Shown here: in pieces, positions 39,791-52,120 of the stretch
How positions within the stretch are numbered: position 1 is the first letter of the stretch
How the letters are laid out: every line of letters starts with the position of its first letter
Source: Parus major
Lineage: Eukaryota; Chordata; Aves; Passeriformes; Paridae
NCBI RefSeq assembly: GCF_001522545.3
Contig: NC_031776.1
Location: 29,434,629-29,498,628 of the forward strand
DNA length: 64,000 bases
Direction of reading: 5' to 3'
The notes under the pieces: generated by a model
Databases searched by the model: none
Seen by the model: the letters and a program-made list of their open reading frames with translations, nothing else
Told to the model about the DNA's origin: nothing
Made by a program: the position numbers and the translations under genes

Positions 39791-41599
39791 GTAGGATTGA
39801 GATCTGTTTCTTCTATTGTCTAAGGGAATAATGTATACATGACAGCATTTGATTGTGGAAATGAGAAATAGCAAATAAATCTGTACTATGACATTTTAAT
39901 ACAGGTTTGTTTTTGTTTGGGAATGAATAGGAGATCTTAAATTGCCAGTGTTTCTGAAAAAATGAGTAGTCAATGACACTGAAGGAGTTTCTGACTTAGC
40001 ACTCATATAAATGTGCACTTTAATTGGTTGCTGATTTTTCTATGCTGCCTTAAAACAAAGATGACTTCTTATCTCAGTGGAACTCCAGCCCAAGTAGTCA
40101 TTTCTGTCTTCTATGCTATAGAAATTCACCCTCCTTTTCTCTTGTGGGCAGGGGAGAAACTGCTATCCTGATGTCCAAATTCTGTCAGCAGCTTCAGGGC
40201 AGAGCTGTGAAACGCCACGCACCTGCTCTGTTTCTGTACCTGCTTTTTGCTTTCTTGAGTTTCAGATGTGCCTTCACTTCCCTCGTGAAAAACTGTGTTT
40301 TTAGGGGTATTTTCAAGAGTGTTTTTATCTCACATGGGAAGAATTGTGGAATGCTTTCACAACTGACATTATAAACCTTAGTTTCTTTGTTCAGACTGCA
40401 GTTCCTGGGTGTTTTATTACTTGACATAATCATTGTGTATCTCACAAAAACTTGATCCTCACAATGATATAACTCTATGCTCATTTCACTTTACTCCCAG
40501 CTAATAAGGTAACCTCCTTCTGGTGAAACAGGAGTAACATCCACACAATCAGAAATTATCTACAAAATTGTTATCCAGGCTTGTAAGAGGCACATTTTTT
40601 CCCTACGGTTTATTATGTTGCTGTCTAACCTAATATTGGTGCAGATCTTCAGCAGGAGTTTTTGTCTTGAGAATGCATGAGATATGTAATTATTAACTAG
40701 TCCAAATTGATGAAGATGCTTCCTTTTCATCTAAAGATTGTGCATTATCTACTCCCACTAGGGTAATACTTAGCCTTCTTTTACTGAAGGCTTTTTCCCT
40801 GTGCCAAGTCTACAATTTTCACATTACTGTATAGTCTGTAATTGAAAAGGAATAATCCTTTATTAATTTTCTATTATGGAAAAATCAACACAGAAGAAAA
40901 TCAACACAAAAGAATATGAATACCAATAGGGAAATAAAAGCTTTCTAAAAGCTCTATTAGGCATACTGAGAATAAATTGAAATAATATCCCCTAAGCAAC
41001 TTAATATTGAATTGTCAGGTAGTAATAAAATAGTGGCTTAAGTGATTTAAAAATGTCATTTAGTAAAGACTTTTTTTGCTATATAGTTACCACAGAAATA
41101 AAGTGGACAAACGTTATTTTCCTCCATATGAGGAAAATATCTGAGTGATAGGAATATGAATTAATGGAAATGTCTTTTTTTTTTTTCTCCCAATGATTGT
41201 ATGTTATCTGCTAATACTGCACTTTTTGATCATCATTTACTTGTAAGGGTTTTAGATCTGATGAATATAGATTCAGGAGAACCCATGATGTACCTGGCTG
41301 TCCCTGCATTTCCCTCCTGGTGACCTTGGGCTCTGCAGGGGTGGCAGGGCAGAAGGGCTGACTGTCCTCTGAACTCCTTCCCCTCTTGCTGCTGTCAGGG
41401 AGAATGCAATGCCTTCAGCCTTTCATACTCTCTTGAATTGGTTTCTTTTGGAAAAACACCACCTATAAAAGTTGAATTTCCCCCCTTCTCCATCCTGGTA
41501 CCATTCAAGTAACGGGAAAGGTGAATTTGTGGCCCACAACATCAAAATGAAAGATAATTGGAAGGCTCTTCCTGGACTTCAGTCAAATACTTTTGGCTT
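39791..41599. other. Non-coding sequence
   Basis: Holds the 16-bp tandem duplication at 40881-40912, a T12 run at 41175-41186 and a GC-richer patch at 41280-41420. If 41600-41932 is a terminal exon, a 3' untranslated region would occupy the right part of this block on the minus strand. I see no clear polyadenylation signal close by. Confidence 0.45.
40881..40912 (+). repeat. 16-bp tandem duplication
   Basis: Units at 40881-40896 and 40897-40912 share AAAATCAACACA and differ at one position. Confidence 0.9.
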
Positions 41600-41932
41600 C
41601 TATTTAAAGCATTTTTTTTTTAAGGCTTTAGTTGAAATTACTGTACATTGAAGTTTCTGCTTGGCTTTCATGATGTGTATATGGAACAACTCAAAAGCTT
41701 CAGAATATGAATTCCTTATGTGTTTTCTGTTGTGCCTCTGCACATCTTCAACAATTTCAGCTGTTTTCCAGGAAATCTGAGCATCCTTCTGCAATTCTGT
41801 TACTGTAACTTTAACAGACATCTCAATACAAAATCTCAGTTTTTCACACCATGAACTATATTTTGCCTTCCAGAGGATTTCTAGCTCTTCTTCTTTCAAA
41901 ACAAAATAAGTGTGTCTCACTGGCCTTTTGTT
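41600..41932 (-). CDS. Candidate coding exon of an unknown, mainly helical protein
   Basis: On the minus strand a textbook acceptor (TTTTGTTCCTTCCAG) is followed at 41932 by a phase-0 frame of 110 codons ending in TAG at 41600. The predicted peptide is unlike compositional noise: well-mixed Lys, Glu, Gln, hydrophobic and three Trp residues, with stretches such as FVLKEEELEILWKAKYSSW, KVTVTELQKDAQISW and EAFELFHIHIMKAKQKLQ that read as amphipathic helices. An alternative donor (ACA followed by GTAATT) at 41642 would make it an internal 291-nt exon, also in phase 0. The only candidate neighbour is 43877-44018 upstream on the same strand. I do not recognise the family; it could be a true exon, part of a decayed gene, or chance. 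Confidence 0.45.
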   Translation of the reverse strand, partial: NKRPVRHTYFVLKEEELEILWKAKYSSWCEKLRFCIEMSVKVTVTELQKDAQISWKTAEIVEDVQRHNRKHIRNSYSEAFELFHIHIMKAKQKLQCTVISTKALKKKCFK

Positions 41933-43876
41933 CTGGAAGGAACAAAAGAAATGTTTTTCATGTGTGACTTGGAAATGAATAAATTTTGAATTCTGAAGGC
42001 CAGATTGTGATCAGCCCAGCTTTCTACAGCATGCAATACCAAGCAATGATATTGTACCAGCTCTCACAACCTTGTCCCTGGTAGGACATGGCCTTTTCCA
42101 AAGCAATCTGCTTGTGGTTTATATATTTTAAGAGGTGGAGAAGCTGCTATATATCTCCTGGAAATATTTTTCTATAACTGCTCTGGTGGTTTTAAATCCA
42201 TCCTGTATCTTCAGTCTGAATTCTAGCTTCTAATCATTCTCTCATGCTATGCTCTCTTGTAAGACAAGGAAAATGCTGGAAATTTATCTTTTTCTCAGCT
42301 GATTGGGTCTAACTTGTTCATTCTTTACATGCCCTCTTTGAGAAGCTCTTCCCACACCCCACTTGTGAAACACTAGATTGCTCTCTAGCTTGATATGAAA
42401 TTGTTGCCACTTTCCCATAGTGATAGAACTTTGTCCCAAATTTCAGATGGCAAAAATCTAGGCATTTTTTAACATTAGTATCTACTTTTAGGACCTATTG
42501 GTCTAATTGAAATATCAATATTTGAGTGTAATTGAGATACCCTAGCTTTGCATGAGACAGTGGCAGTGATTTTATGGTGAATCTCTGGGTCTGTGAAGGA
42601 ACACAGATAAAATCAGACTGGAAGAGGACAAAGGCAGCTGGAAGCCGCAGCAGCCTGTGCCCCTTTCTGACAGTGAGGAGTGAGAGTTGTTTCCTGTTGG
42701 AGGAGGGAAAAAAATGTCATCTTTTGCCACAAGGTCTAACAGCTGTATCTTATTTTCAGACGTGTTTCAGATTTCTTAATTTTGGTTAGAACTGCTATTG
42801 GAGTTGTTAATATGTTAGCTGTTACCATGACTTGAGCCTGTGAAGTCATTTGATGTACAGCTTAGCTTTTATGAAGAGCAGATTGCTTAATTATGAAAAT
42901 CACTTGTTTTAAAGTATCTGACAGAAATAAATCTTCCTGGTTTTAGCAAACAATAATAACATGTTAGCTGAGAAAAAAGAAATTGACTTGCCTGAGGGAA
43001 CTGTGATATCTGGATTAAAAAAAATCTTTCTAAGGATTCTAAGAGAAGGAAATGGAGTATTTGTTTAATGCAGTCATTAATCATTCAGGAGGAAGAAAAA
43101 CATTTTAATGACATGAGTTACATATTAATCACATTCTCATTCATTGAAAACGAAGGTGAGAGGTAGCACAGGATAGAAATATTCATTTAAATTTTTAGAT
43201 GACTTTGCCTTGGTTAATTCCTGTAATCCTGGAAGATACTTCCTGTGACAATGTGGAAACACTGCAAGACAAAGATTAGCAAAAAATACACTATCAACAT
43301 CAAAAAATGAAATATGTTCTGAAATGGAAAGAATTCTGAACTATGGGTTTTAATTTTGACATTCAAGTGCATGATTCAGAATTTATTGTCATGGCTGGAT
43401 GCCTTGTTTTCAAGTTAGATGATGCTGAGTGTGCCATACAGAGGAGACCCAATAAAAGAGTGGAGTTAGTACAACTCTGTCAGTAACTCTGAACACCAAC
43501 CAGCAGAGCAGGGAGTGTGCAACCACTTCAGTGAAATATTTGCTGGCAGCTTGTAAGTCTAATTAATTACTCTATGAAAAATTGTCAATATTTTGGAGTT
43601 ATCTGTCGGAGGCTTCTGCAATTTGCTCACAGGCAATTTGCAAACAGAAAAGCAGCTGAAGTCCCATTGGTGCAATTTTCATTGTAAATGATTCACTCAA
43701 TCCTGGTGTAGACAAATAGCACAGGATACACAAAAGTGTTTTGAAATTGATGCAAGAAGCAATGCAAAGGTTCAGCAAAGAGAATCTGGTGGCAGGTTTC
43801 AGGATGGGGTGAGCAGTAGCTGAAATGAGGTCACACAGAGCCCCCACCTGACTGACAGCCACCACCATTGTCTCAC
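41933..43876. other. Non-coding sequence (possible intron)
   Basis: Would be the intron between the two minus-strand candidate exons if both are real: 43876 carries the donor (GTGAGACAATGG on the minus strand) and 41933 the acceptor. No repeat recognised inside. Confidence 0.35.
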
Positions 43877-44018
43877 CTGGGGCAAGGTCTCATTGATACA
43901 ACCAGACAGAAAGTGTGTGGGGTGGCTTTTAAATTCAAAATTCCCCATCTCTTTAATATCAGGCTGTGAACTACATGAAATAGATGTTAGCAAAAACATC
44001 ATCTGTGGCTGTCTCCTC
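43877..44018 (-). CDS. Candidate internal coding exon, unknown gene
   Basis: On the minus strand the 142-nt segment lies between an acceptor (TTTGATGTTCTGCACAG) and a near-perfect donor (CCCCAG followed by GTGAGA). After one base it is open for 47 codons, ending on a complete codon, so it is phase-compatible with the candidate exon at 41932. The peptide includes SQPDIKEMGNFEFKSHPTHF and SGCINETLPQ. The frame continues open past the donor to 43799. No family recognised. It is best judged together with 41600-41932. Confidence 0.3.
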
Positions 44019-45299
44019 CTGTGCAGAACATCAAAAGTAGAGCACAAGGCCAGGTGAAAATTTGGTTTGTGTAAACTGTGGTTTGTCTTGACATCAGACA
44101 GGTGTGTTTTTGATTGTTGTCAAGATAATTCTCCCTTTGATCTTAGCTGTGGTTGTATCCAGCGTATCACAGCCACATCTTGGTAGTTTATCTGTCTGTG
44201 AAACACAATGTTACAACAATTTGTCACTCTGCCTGGTCTGGACATACCTGCTCTGGGGCTCTGACAGACTTATTGAAAAACCCCAACTACATAACCAAAA
44301 CCCTAAAAGTGAGTGTGAATCTTAGAGGAAATCAAATAAACATGTCTCAGACTCTCCAAAGAGAGGCAGGCAAACCGAGCCAGGGACTCTGGTAATAGAA
44401 TCCGTGGCAGAACTAAGTAATCAACTGAGGCAAATATTGTTGCAGCCTGTCAGCTCATATATGATTACTGCCTTGGATATTCCTGAGCACAGAGAATAAA
44501 ATCAGACATAGGAATCTTTCCTGTCATGGAGAGATGCTTTTCTTATGCTGAGTTGACAGTGGGGTTGCATAAGCACAATAATATTCCTATTTCTTATTTC
44601 TTCCAGATACACAGGAGTCCTGTTTTGTGTGGAAATAGATGTTTCTCAATAGAATTGATTGTAAAAGGCAAATAACATCTTCAGCTTAGATGAAAAGCGT
44701 AGCAAATGTCTTGTATAGCTTGTGAAGTTCTGCAGCTTGAAATACAATATACTTGTACTTTTCTGTTGGTGGGCAGGACAAAGCCAATTCTCTATGCAAA
44801 AAAACCTTCTAGAGGTGAGAGCTTTTTACCAGGATTCATTTAAAAAAAGGGAAAAGAAGCTCTGAGAAGGTCAAATGGGAAGTGACTTAGATGTAGCTGG
44901 GTTGGATTATTTCAAGTCTTTAAAAATCTGTTCTATTTGAACAGACATGATCAAGAAAATGACTTTATTTTGTCTACCAGAGTGGGCCACCCCATCCATC
45001 AAGGCAGGCTGAGATGATGGAGCTTGTGTTTGTAATGGATACTTGGGGAGATCTTGGCCTGTGGTTCCCATTTCCCAGAAGAAAGCAGAGCCCCAGAAGG
45101 GGATGAGAAACACGAAATGAGCAATATCAATAGGAAGCAATTTGATCTGCCAAGAATGTACCTGCTATTTAGCAAGAGGAAGATAAACCTGATACTGTGA
45201 ATATTTGAAAATACCAGTAAATAGGCAGTGAGAAGTTCTATATATGCTGACTTAAAACTAAATATATTAAATATTAAATAATTCTAGTTTGTATTAGGT
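44019..45299. other. Non-coding sequence, nothing recognised
   Basis: No repeat or supported exon. Short minus-strand frames are present (for example 44907-45140) without splice support that I trust. Confidence 0.4.
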
Positions 45300-46752
45300 T
45301 TGGAAATGTTTGCAGCACTACTGCATCATTCTTATAAATGTTCTCAATATTCTTGGCTGCATTTTTTCCTCTTCCCTCTGTCTGTCCTGTTATCAAAATG
45401 CACCTAACAGTATTGGTCAACAGTCAGACAATTACATCTGGAATTTTTCTTCCTCCAGTTGTATTCCACATTTTTACTTTTTCTCTGAATGTGGTATAGT
45501 GACCAGTCCTAACAGATTGTCTTTTTTTTCAAGAGTAGATAGTCTTAATGGAGCATGATAAGGGCCAAGAAAATCCTGAACTAGCAGAAATTGGTGCAGT
45601 TACTCTTAAAGCCAGTGGAGTTCTACCAGCTGACACCATCTGATGATCTGACTTTGTTTCTTTTAACCTCTGGGTTTTCTTGGTTTTTTTTTTACTGTTT
45701 AAATCTTTCATGTAAGGCTAGCTCAGCATTTTCATTTTCCCTCGATGAGAAATCATCTTTTAAAGGATCTTTTAGATCCTTTGAATAGTTTTCACATTTA
45801 TGTTCTTCAGAGGCTGTGAGGTTTTGGTGTCAGGTGGTGCTGAGCCAAGATCAGTGTCGTGGTGTCCAGGATGCCAAGTGTCTGAGAGATGTGCTTAAAA
45901 GCACAGTAATTTCTATAAAACCACAACAGGACGTTTCTCTGCCAGTTATGTGGTCTCACAAGACCTTTCAAATCCTTTTTGGGTAGGGTATGGGCAGATT
46001 GGTTGTTTTCCTCTAAGTTAACTTGCACTGCACTGTGTTCTCCTTCTGTCGAACCATTTACTGAGGCACTTACAATCTCTTTGGCTCTTAGCACTTCTGT
46101 AGTGTTCAGTAGCTCATGCAGGTTTGGGATGAGCTCTCCAGCAGTGAGGTTTATGCCTTCTTGCCTGTGCTTGTTGAGCCAGCTTTAATTTTTCCTTGTT
46201 AACTTCAGTCAAACTTAGTTTCATGTTTATAGAACAGTGAGGGTCTTAGCAGTAACTACTGTGAAACTAACACAAATCCTGTTGAGCCAGGTGGAGCCAT
46301 AGTGCAGCATTCACAATGCCTAAATTCAAGGGTCTCCCAGATTAGATAGTTTGTGTTCCCAAGTTCTGTTATTCAGAAAAGAGACTAAGTTTTTTTTATT
46401 GCATTTCAGAGTAAAAGCTTAAAAAAGCTCTTATCCATCCCCTGTGCAGATGTTTTTCTCTGCTGATGTATGTAAGAAACAGGAAGAGCAGCTTTCTTGT
46501 GCAGGTTGTGTGAGCCACACTGCCTGCCCATAGAAAGTGGGTTTGTAGGGACGTTATTTTCTATCATTTATTTTTTCCTCTTAAATCTTGGATGAAGACC
46601 CATCCATTGCACTGTTGATGAGTGTATTTCAGTCTCTTGATTCCCATGTCCCAGTTACACTGTCCATTTTCCTGAGAGCCAGCCTGAATGTTTTCCTTCT
46701 GTGGTTTGAGCTGCTGCTTCCACGTAATCTGTAACAAAGGTGTAGAGCACAC
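45300..46752 (-). pseudogene. Frame-broken coding-like tract, possible decayed gene or retrocopy
   Basis: Read on the minus strand, successive segments stay open for 35-120 codons with protein-like composition, but the frame shifts between them. Examples are 46752-46564 (QQLKPQKENIQAGSQENGQ), about 46230-46140 (LSLTEVNKEKLKLAQQAQAR), 46185-45807 (LTAGELIPNLHELLNTTEVL and HSAVQVNLEENNQSAHTLPK), about 45825-45707 (SEEHKCENYSKDLKDPLKDD) and 45711-45529 (KKTKKTQRLKETKSDHQMVS). The first segment begins just after an acceptor-like TTTGTTACAG. The pattern fits a coding region with single-base indels and few internal stops. It may equally be chance in a purine-rich strand. No gene recognised. Confidence 0.25.
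45762..45782. repeat. 9-bp perfect inverted repeat with 3-base loop
   Basis: AAAGGATCT at 45762-45770 and AGATCCTTT at 45774-45782 form a tight stem. It lies inside the coding-like tract, where the corresponding peptide is KDLKDPLKDD, so it may simply reflect repetitive codons. Confidence 0.85.
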
Positions 46753-49700
46753 TCCTACAATGCTTTATCTTACAGTGGTGCTCATCATCCATTTTCCAAA
46801 GCCCTGTCAGCTAGCAGCTGTTTCCCATCAACTCTTTATAGATGCATATTTCTCTGAAGTCATGTGCTTGAAGTTTTTGGTGAACCATGTAGTTTATTTT
46901 TGATTACTTCTCTGATATGTCAATTTTCTGGTTTTTCTCCTCTTCAGCCTTTCATACCTTCAATCCATGTGAGTTCATGATAATTCTTTGGCACTTTACA
47001 TGATGTGGTCTGTTAAGGGTTTATTATTATTATTACTTTTGAGACTTTTCAAGTGATTCCTGTACTTACCACTGTTCTGAATTGCTAATGCACAAATTCC
47101 TGCTCTTGAGACATTGTCTGTCAAGAAAATTGTCCTAATTAACCTGGTGGTTCCCAATTTGCTAGGCAATCTTAAATCATAGTATCTCATCAAGTACCCT
47201 TTGGAAATCTGAATATGCTTATATTTCCACTTAATTTCCCTTACCTAAGATGGTAGTAGCATAAAGTTTCAGCAGATTGGTTCATTAAGGATAACCTCCA
47301 GTGCTTTAATCCACTCTCAAACTCTGTATTTATCAGGAAGTTCCAACAATGGAATATAGTTATAGCACCAGCTTAGGACCTGGGAAAACTTAAATGACAA
47401 TTTCTTACTAAAACACTGAATTTTCTCTCATCTTGTCATTTAATTTCCTCTCTAATGTCTAAATTCTCTTTGTAATTTAAGAACATGTGTTCTTTTTATA
47501 TTCTCTGTCCAATGACAATGACTTTATTTTCTAAGGAGCTTGAAAATGTGGGTAAAACAAAGTCTGTCAAGCAGATGAAGTATTTATCTCAATTTAGGTG
47601 TTTTCAGTCTTTTTTTTGTGTTACAATTTTCCCCATTTGCTTAAATCATACTCACAAAAAGTTACAGATATGCAGGAAAGATTCATTGAAGAGACGATCT
47701 TGTCAGTCAACACCCCAAAGGAAAACCTGGAATTCTTATTGTTAGCACTACAGAGATAACAAACAGATGGACTGAAAGGAGCAAAAATCCTGCAATTTGA
47801 TGGCTGTGAGAAGTTTTTGCCTTCAAAGTACCCAATCATGTTTTCTGACATTGAAATGGGATGTTTTCAGCTGCTTTTAAATGAATTCCAAAATATCCTT
47901 GGTGATAGACTTTTTGCTATGTACTTAGGAGTTGGGTGGGTTTGGCTGTAATATCTGATGTTTGGAAAGTAATGGCCTTAACATCAGGGTTTCCAGTTAA
48001 GACTCAGCCTGTAACTCAGTTCCTTCTATTGAACAGAAGAAATCAATAATATGCTTTAGGACTTATGTGATACAGGCACAAAATACATTTCCATGCAATG
48101 CTACATTTGGGTTTTCTCTGTGGGGATTATGCTGGAAAACTAGACTGAAAACATATTTGTTTTAGCAAGCAGGTCTCATAGACATTTGAACTACAGAACT
48201 GAATGCATTTTTCTGGTGAAGCTGAGACTTCCAGGGATGATTATCAAATCTGAAATGCAAAGAGCAAGTGCTGTGTTGGGTGCTTATTCACAGTGCATAA
48301 TAATTTTTCCTTGGTGAGTTCTCTTGGGATGTTTTACAATTCAGGACAGTATGTAAGAGCTTATAGCTTTTCTCATCAGCTACTCTTTCTGCTTGTAAAT
48401 TCTATGTAGGCTGCCTAATCACAGGAAGATAGCTTTATTAAAACAAGCTACCAGGTAAATGAAGTTTTCCAGTTCTAATCACAAATACATGTGTCATTAA
48501 GCACACTGCAAAGGCTGAACACATTGCATCTGTTGATGTATTCTGTGTAATTTTGACTTGTAAAAACAGAAACTTTCTGGTATGAGCACATTAGGCTAGA
48601 CTATGTGCTATCATAGTAATAAATGGAATATTTTTTTAAACTCTGCTCTTGGATCAGGATTCTGCCTTAAAACGAGTCCCTGAGGTGTTCTCTGGGCTCT
48701 GCTGGGTGATATGTGATTGGTAAAAGTAGTAATCTAGGAAGAGCATGCTTGTTTTCAGTAGGGGTTACCTGGAAAGTGCTGTGTCTGCTTTCCACTTTAC
48801 CTGTTATCTGGGTCTCAGCCCTGATGACTGTTTCATTCAGCTCTCTCAACTTTGGAGTTTTGATCCTTATGTCTCCCTTCCAGTTCAGGATATTCTATCA
48901 TTCCGTGACTGGTTCCATTTTGCTTCAAGTGCTTCAATGTTAGAGTAATTTTAGCACACCTTGTAGGAGTAGGCTTGTTTTCTGAAAGTGTTCCCATCTT
49001 GAGAAGATAATGTAAGGAAATCAAGAATCCATTAGTTTTCATGCCTTACTTTTGGCCTATGTCAGACCTCTGAATTAATATTTAGCCATGTTCTTCTACC
49101 TCTGCTGGCATCAAACATTGTGTTTTGTGGTCACTTGTCTCAAAATGAATTCAGGCTTTGGTGCCAGGGTTAGACCTATGATTTAGCTTAGGAAGTGGCT
49201 GTATATGGAGTTAACTAATTCTCTGTTAGTTCATTTCAGTGTCTGTTCTCAAGAGTAACTTCAAGTAACTCTCACAAACTTTACACTACAAGTGACTTTT
49301 GTGTCGTGCTCAGACCAAAGCCTTGTGTTGGATGTTTTCTCCTGCATGATGTAGGTGGGTTCTGGAGGAGGTGCCCATCCTGTTCCCCAGCTGCATTTGC
49401 TACATCTGTGCCTCTTTTGGGAAGCTGCTGCTGGGAACACTGCTGCATATTCAACCCAGGCACTCCACAGTTATCACTAAGCATAAAACAAGTAACGATG
49501 TCTATAATATACACTTCCACCTCTTTCACCCATTATGCCCTTAAGCAGATTATAAAACTGGATTTTTAGCATTTCAGTGATGCTGCAAACCTTCCCATCT
49601 GGCTTCACTAATGCTAATTATATGAAATTTCTTCCCGCTGGTGAGTTTCCAATTCCTTTTGCTTTGTTTTTCAGATTCCTGACATTAATACAGTGATAAC

Positions 49701-51829
49701 TGAAGGATTTCTTGTCTTTCTTTCCTAATTCGGCTTAACTCTCATGAAATCTTGGACTTTTCTGTTCATTTCTTTCCTTTATTAGCTTGTCTTTATGCTG
49801 TTAGTCTAAAATCACCCTTGGTTCTTCAGTTACTCCCCAGCAGAGACTAACCCCTCTTCTGGTTCTTAAGGGCACATCAGTCCTTTTCTTTATCTGAAAA
49901 ATGAACTGATACTTTGCAGTCAAAGCTTCCAGCTTTTAGTCTCAAAAATCTCATAAAGTTTCATATGAATGTAGTGGAGGCAGAGAAAAAGCAAAATAAT
50001 GCTTTTTTACAATGTCCAGTGTGGACCTCACTTTGTACACTATTGAGGTCCTGTGACATTGATTTCTCAGGTGTTTTATCTTAGAGATGAAGAGGAACTG
50101 TCCCTAAGTGCTGCTCTAGTCCATTTAAACAAATTAATATAAAGATTATGTATATACTCATGGTAATTCAAAACTAGTATTTCTTTTCCCTGTGATTGCA
50201 CTCTATCACAGGTCAGCGAGTCTGGTCTGTCTCTGTAGTTGTAATTTTAGTTGCTGACTCTTTTATTAAAGAGGAATAGAACTCTTGATGGCACAGCTTA
50301 TTTTAATAAATAAGCAATAATGGAGAGTGTATCAGAAATAAAGGTAAAAATCAGCACCATTGTAAGTTATGGATGGCAGTAAATAAACAGCTTGGCATTA
50401 TAAATGTTGAATTTCATTAGCGTATAAATGTCATACTCTCTGCAGACATAAGTGTTCAAATCCTACTGAATGTAATAGGAGTGGTACAGAAATATTTCAG
50501 ACCCAGGGATGGACATTCTGGAAGGATTTTGGAAAAGTTATGATGATCAATTTATGGGCTGTGGCTTCATGTAAATTTTGAGTGACTTGATTAAAGAGAT
50601 GTGTATTCCAGTGCAAATTGAAAATGCACTTAATGAGCCGTGTCCTCAGACTTTATTTTATTTATTTTTTAAAAATATGTTTGAGTCAGCAGATCTCATG
50701 CAGAATGAGCCTTGCTCAAATACCAGGCTTGACATGTCTCTGGCTGAGCTCTGTGGCCACTGCTCACAGTCACCTCTCGTGGCTGTGCCACATCTTTCAT
50801 CAGGTGCTGGGAGGACAGAGCAGGGCTGGAAATACCCAGTCATGTCCTGATAAATCTTCACTCTCTCAAGGATGCTGTCTGCTCACTTCCAGACAACCTC
50901 AAGATTTATACTGCTGTATGCTGAGATTAGCAGCTGGATTTTTCATGATTTGCTGGATGCTTGGTGTGCTGAAGGAAAAAGGGTGAACTGGGCAAAAAGA
51001 GGGAAAAGCTGTTGTGTTCCAGACCTTGGTTCCCTGCTGCATGTCAAGCCAACAAGGAATCACATCAGCTTGTCCTGAGTATTTAAAACACTGCATTGCT
51101 CAGGTTTTTGGATGTCATAAAGCTAATACAAGACAGTAAGAAGCTCCAATTTTAGTGAAGAATCTTTTAATGATGATAGTAACTTTATTGTTATTGTAAA
51201 AATGAAGTATTATCATTTTTCTATTTCAGAATTCTAATTCTAATTTTAATTTTTCTTCCCCCCCAAAGTAAAATTTGGGTTTTTTTATTTATAATGGGCT
51301 AGGACAGTATTTGAATACACAGTGGCAATGAAATAATTTTTTTTTGTCTTGGTAAGTCTGTTTGAAATAGATCTGCTCTGCCAATTTACTGAAAACAGGC
51401 AAAGATAAGCAAATAAGGGAAAAATATATTTCTGGGGGACAGTCCAAATTTAAATCAACACTGTTAATATAAAAAAATCCCAAAGGTTAAATGCTAAGGA
51501 GAGAAATTTCCTATGTGTGTAACAGGAATTTTGGTCACATGACCTGTCTCATTAAAACCATTGAAGTGTAACCTCTCCTAAGAGGAAGGCTGCTCGAGTG
51601 TGTAATTGTTGGCAGGGCAAACTCTGAGTCTGTACCACACTGGGTTTTGTTAGTGTACTGAAAAAAGGCATAAGTATGAGCATGCAGTAATTCTGTAATT
51701 AGAATTACATCAGGCATAATGTTTTTTCATTAGACAGTACATTGGCTGGTTATAATAATGATTTGGAAGTCTGTGTTCCCAAGCTGCCTAATGGGTGTCT
51801 CCTAGCCTTGAACACAAAAGGAATCAAAT
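46753..51829. other. Non-coding sequence, nothing firm
   Basis: An (ATT)n microsatellite lies at 47021-47035. Minus-strand frames at 48667-48849, 48833-49042 and 49281-49529 have protein-like composition but no consistent frame or reliable acceptor. A strong minus-strand donor-like site lies just left of 47062. No transposon recognised. Confidence 0.4.
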
Positions 51830-52120
51830 ATTCACTCCTAGGCATGACTTAAACTGGTGCATCAATTTTTTAAAGTAATTAATATTTAATATAAATTTCA
51901 CCTTTGATCAGCCTCCTTCTAATTTAAATCAAAACTTGTCTAGTTCCCACTTATCAGCAAACAGATTAGCAGATGATTCGATTCACCTCAGAAATTTAAA
52001 TGTCTGATAAGTATTGGCCGTGTATCAAAGCAGCAAATGAACTTTGGCAATTTATAGCTGAGAGCCTTATTAATTATCTAAAGAGAAAACTTATTCATAG
52101 GCCATTGATCAAGCACAAGG
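51830..52120. promoter_or_regulatory. Candidate conserved non-coding element
   Basis: A repeat-free, AT-rich but complex stretch packed with binding-site words: TCF/LEF-like CCTTTGATCA (51901-51910) and ATCAAAG (52024-52030), GATA-like TTATCAG (51951-51957) and TGATAAG (52005-52011), homeodomain TTAATTA (52070-52076) and AAGTAATTAATATTTAATA, plus two retained CpGs (GATTCGATTC, GGCCGTG). The combination is typical of developmental enhancers. Conservation and activity are inferred. Confidence 0.35.

Noticed and set aside
46996..47193. Minus-strand ORF ending at a strong GTAAGTAC donor-like site
   Set aside because: The donor is good, but the upstream frame has no clear acceptor and the peptide is not recognisable.
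48667..49529. Minus-strand frames with coding-like peptides (48667-48849, 48833-49042, 49281-49529)
   Set aside because: Composition is plausible, but the alternative frame of the last segment looks equally protein-like, frames do not agree and no reliable acceptor precedes them. Too weak to list as a gene; blastx would decide.
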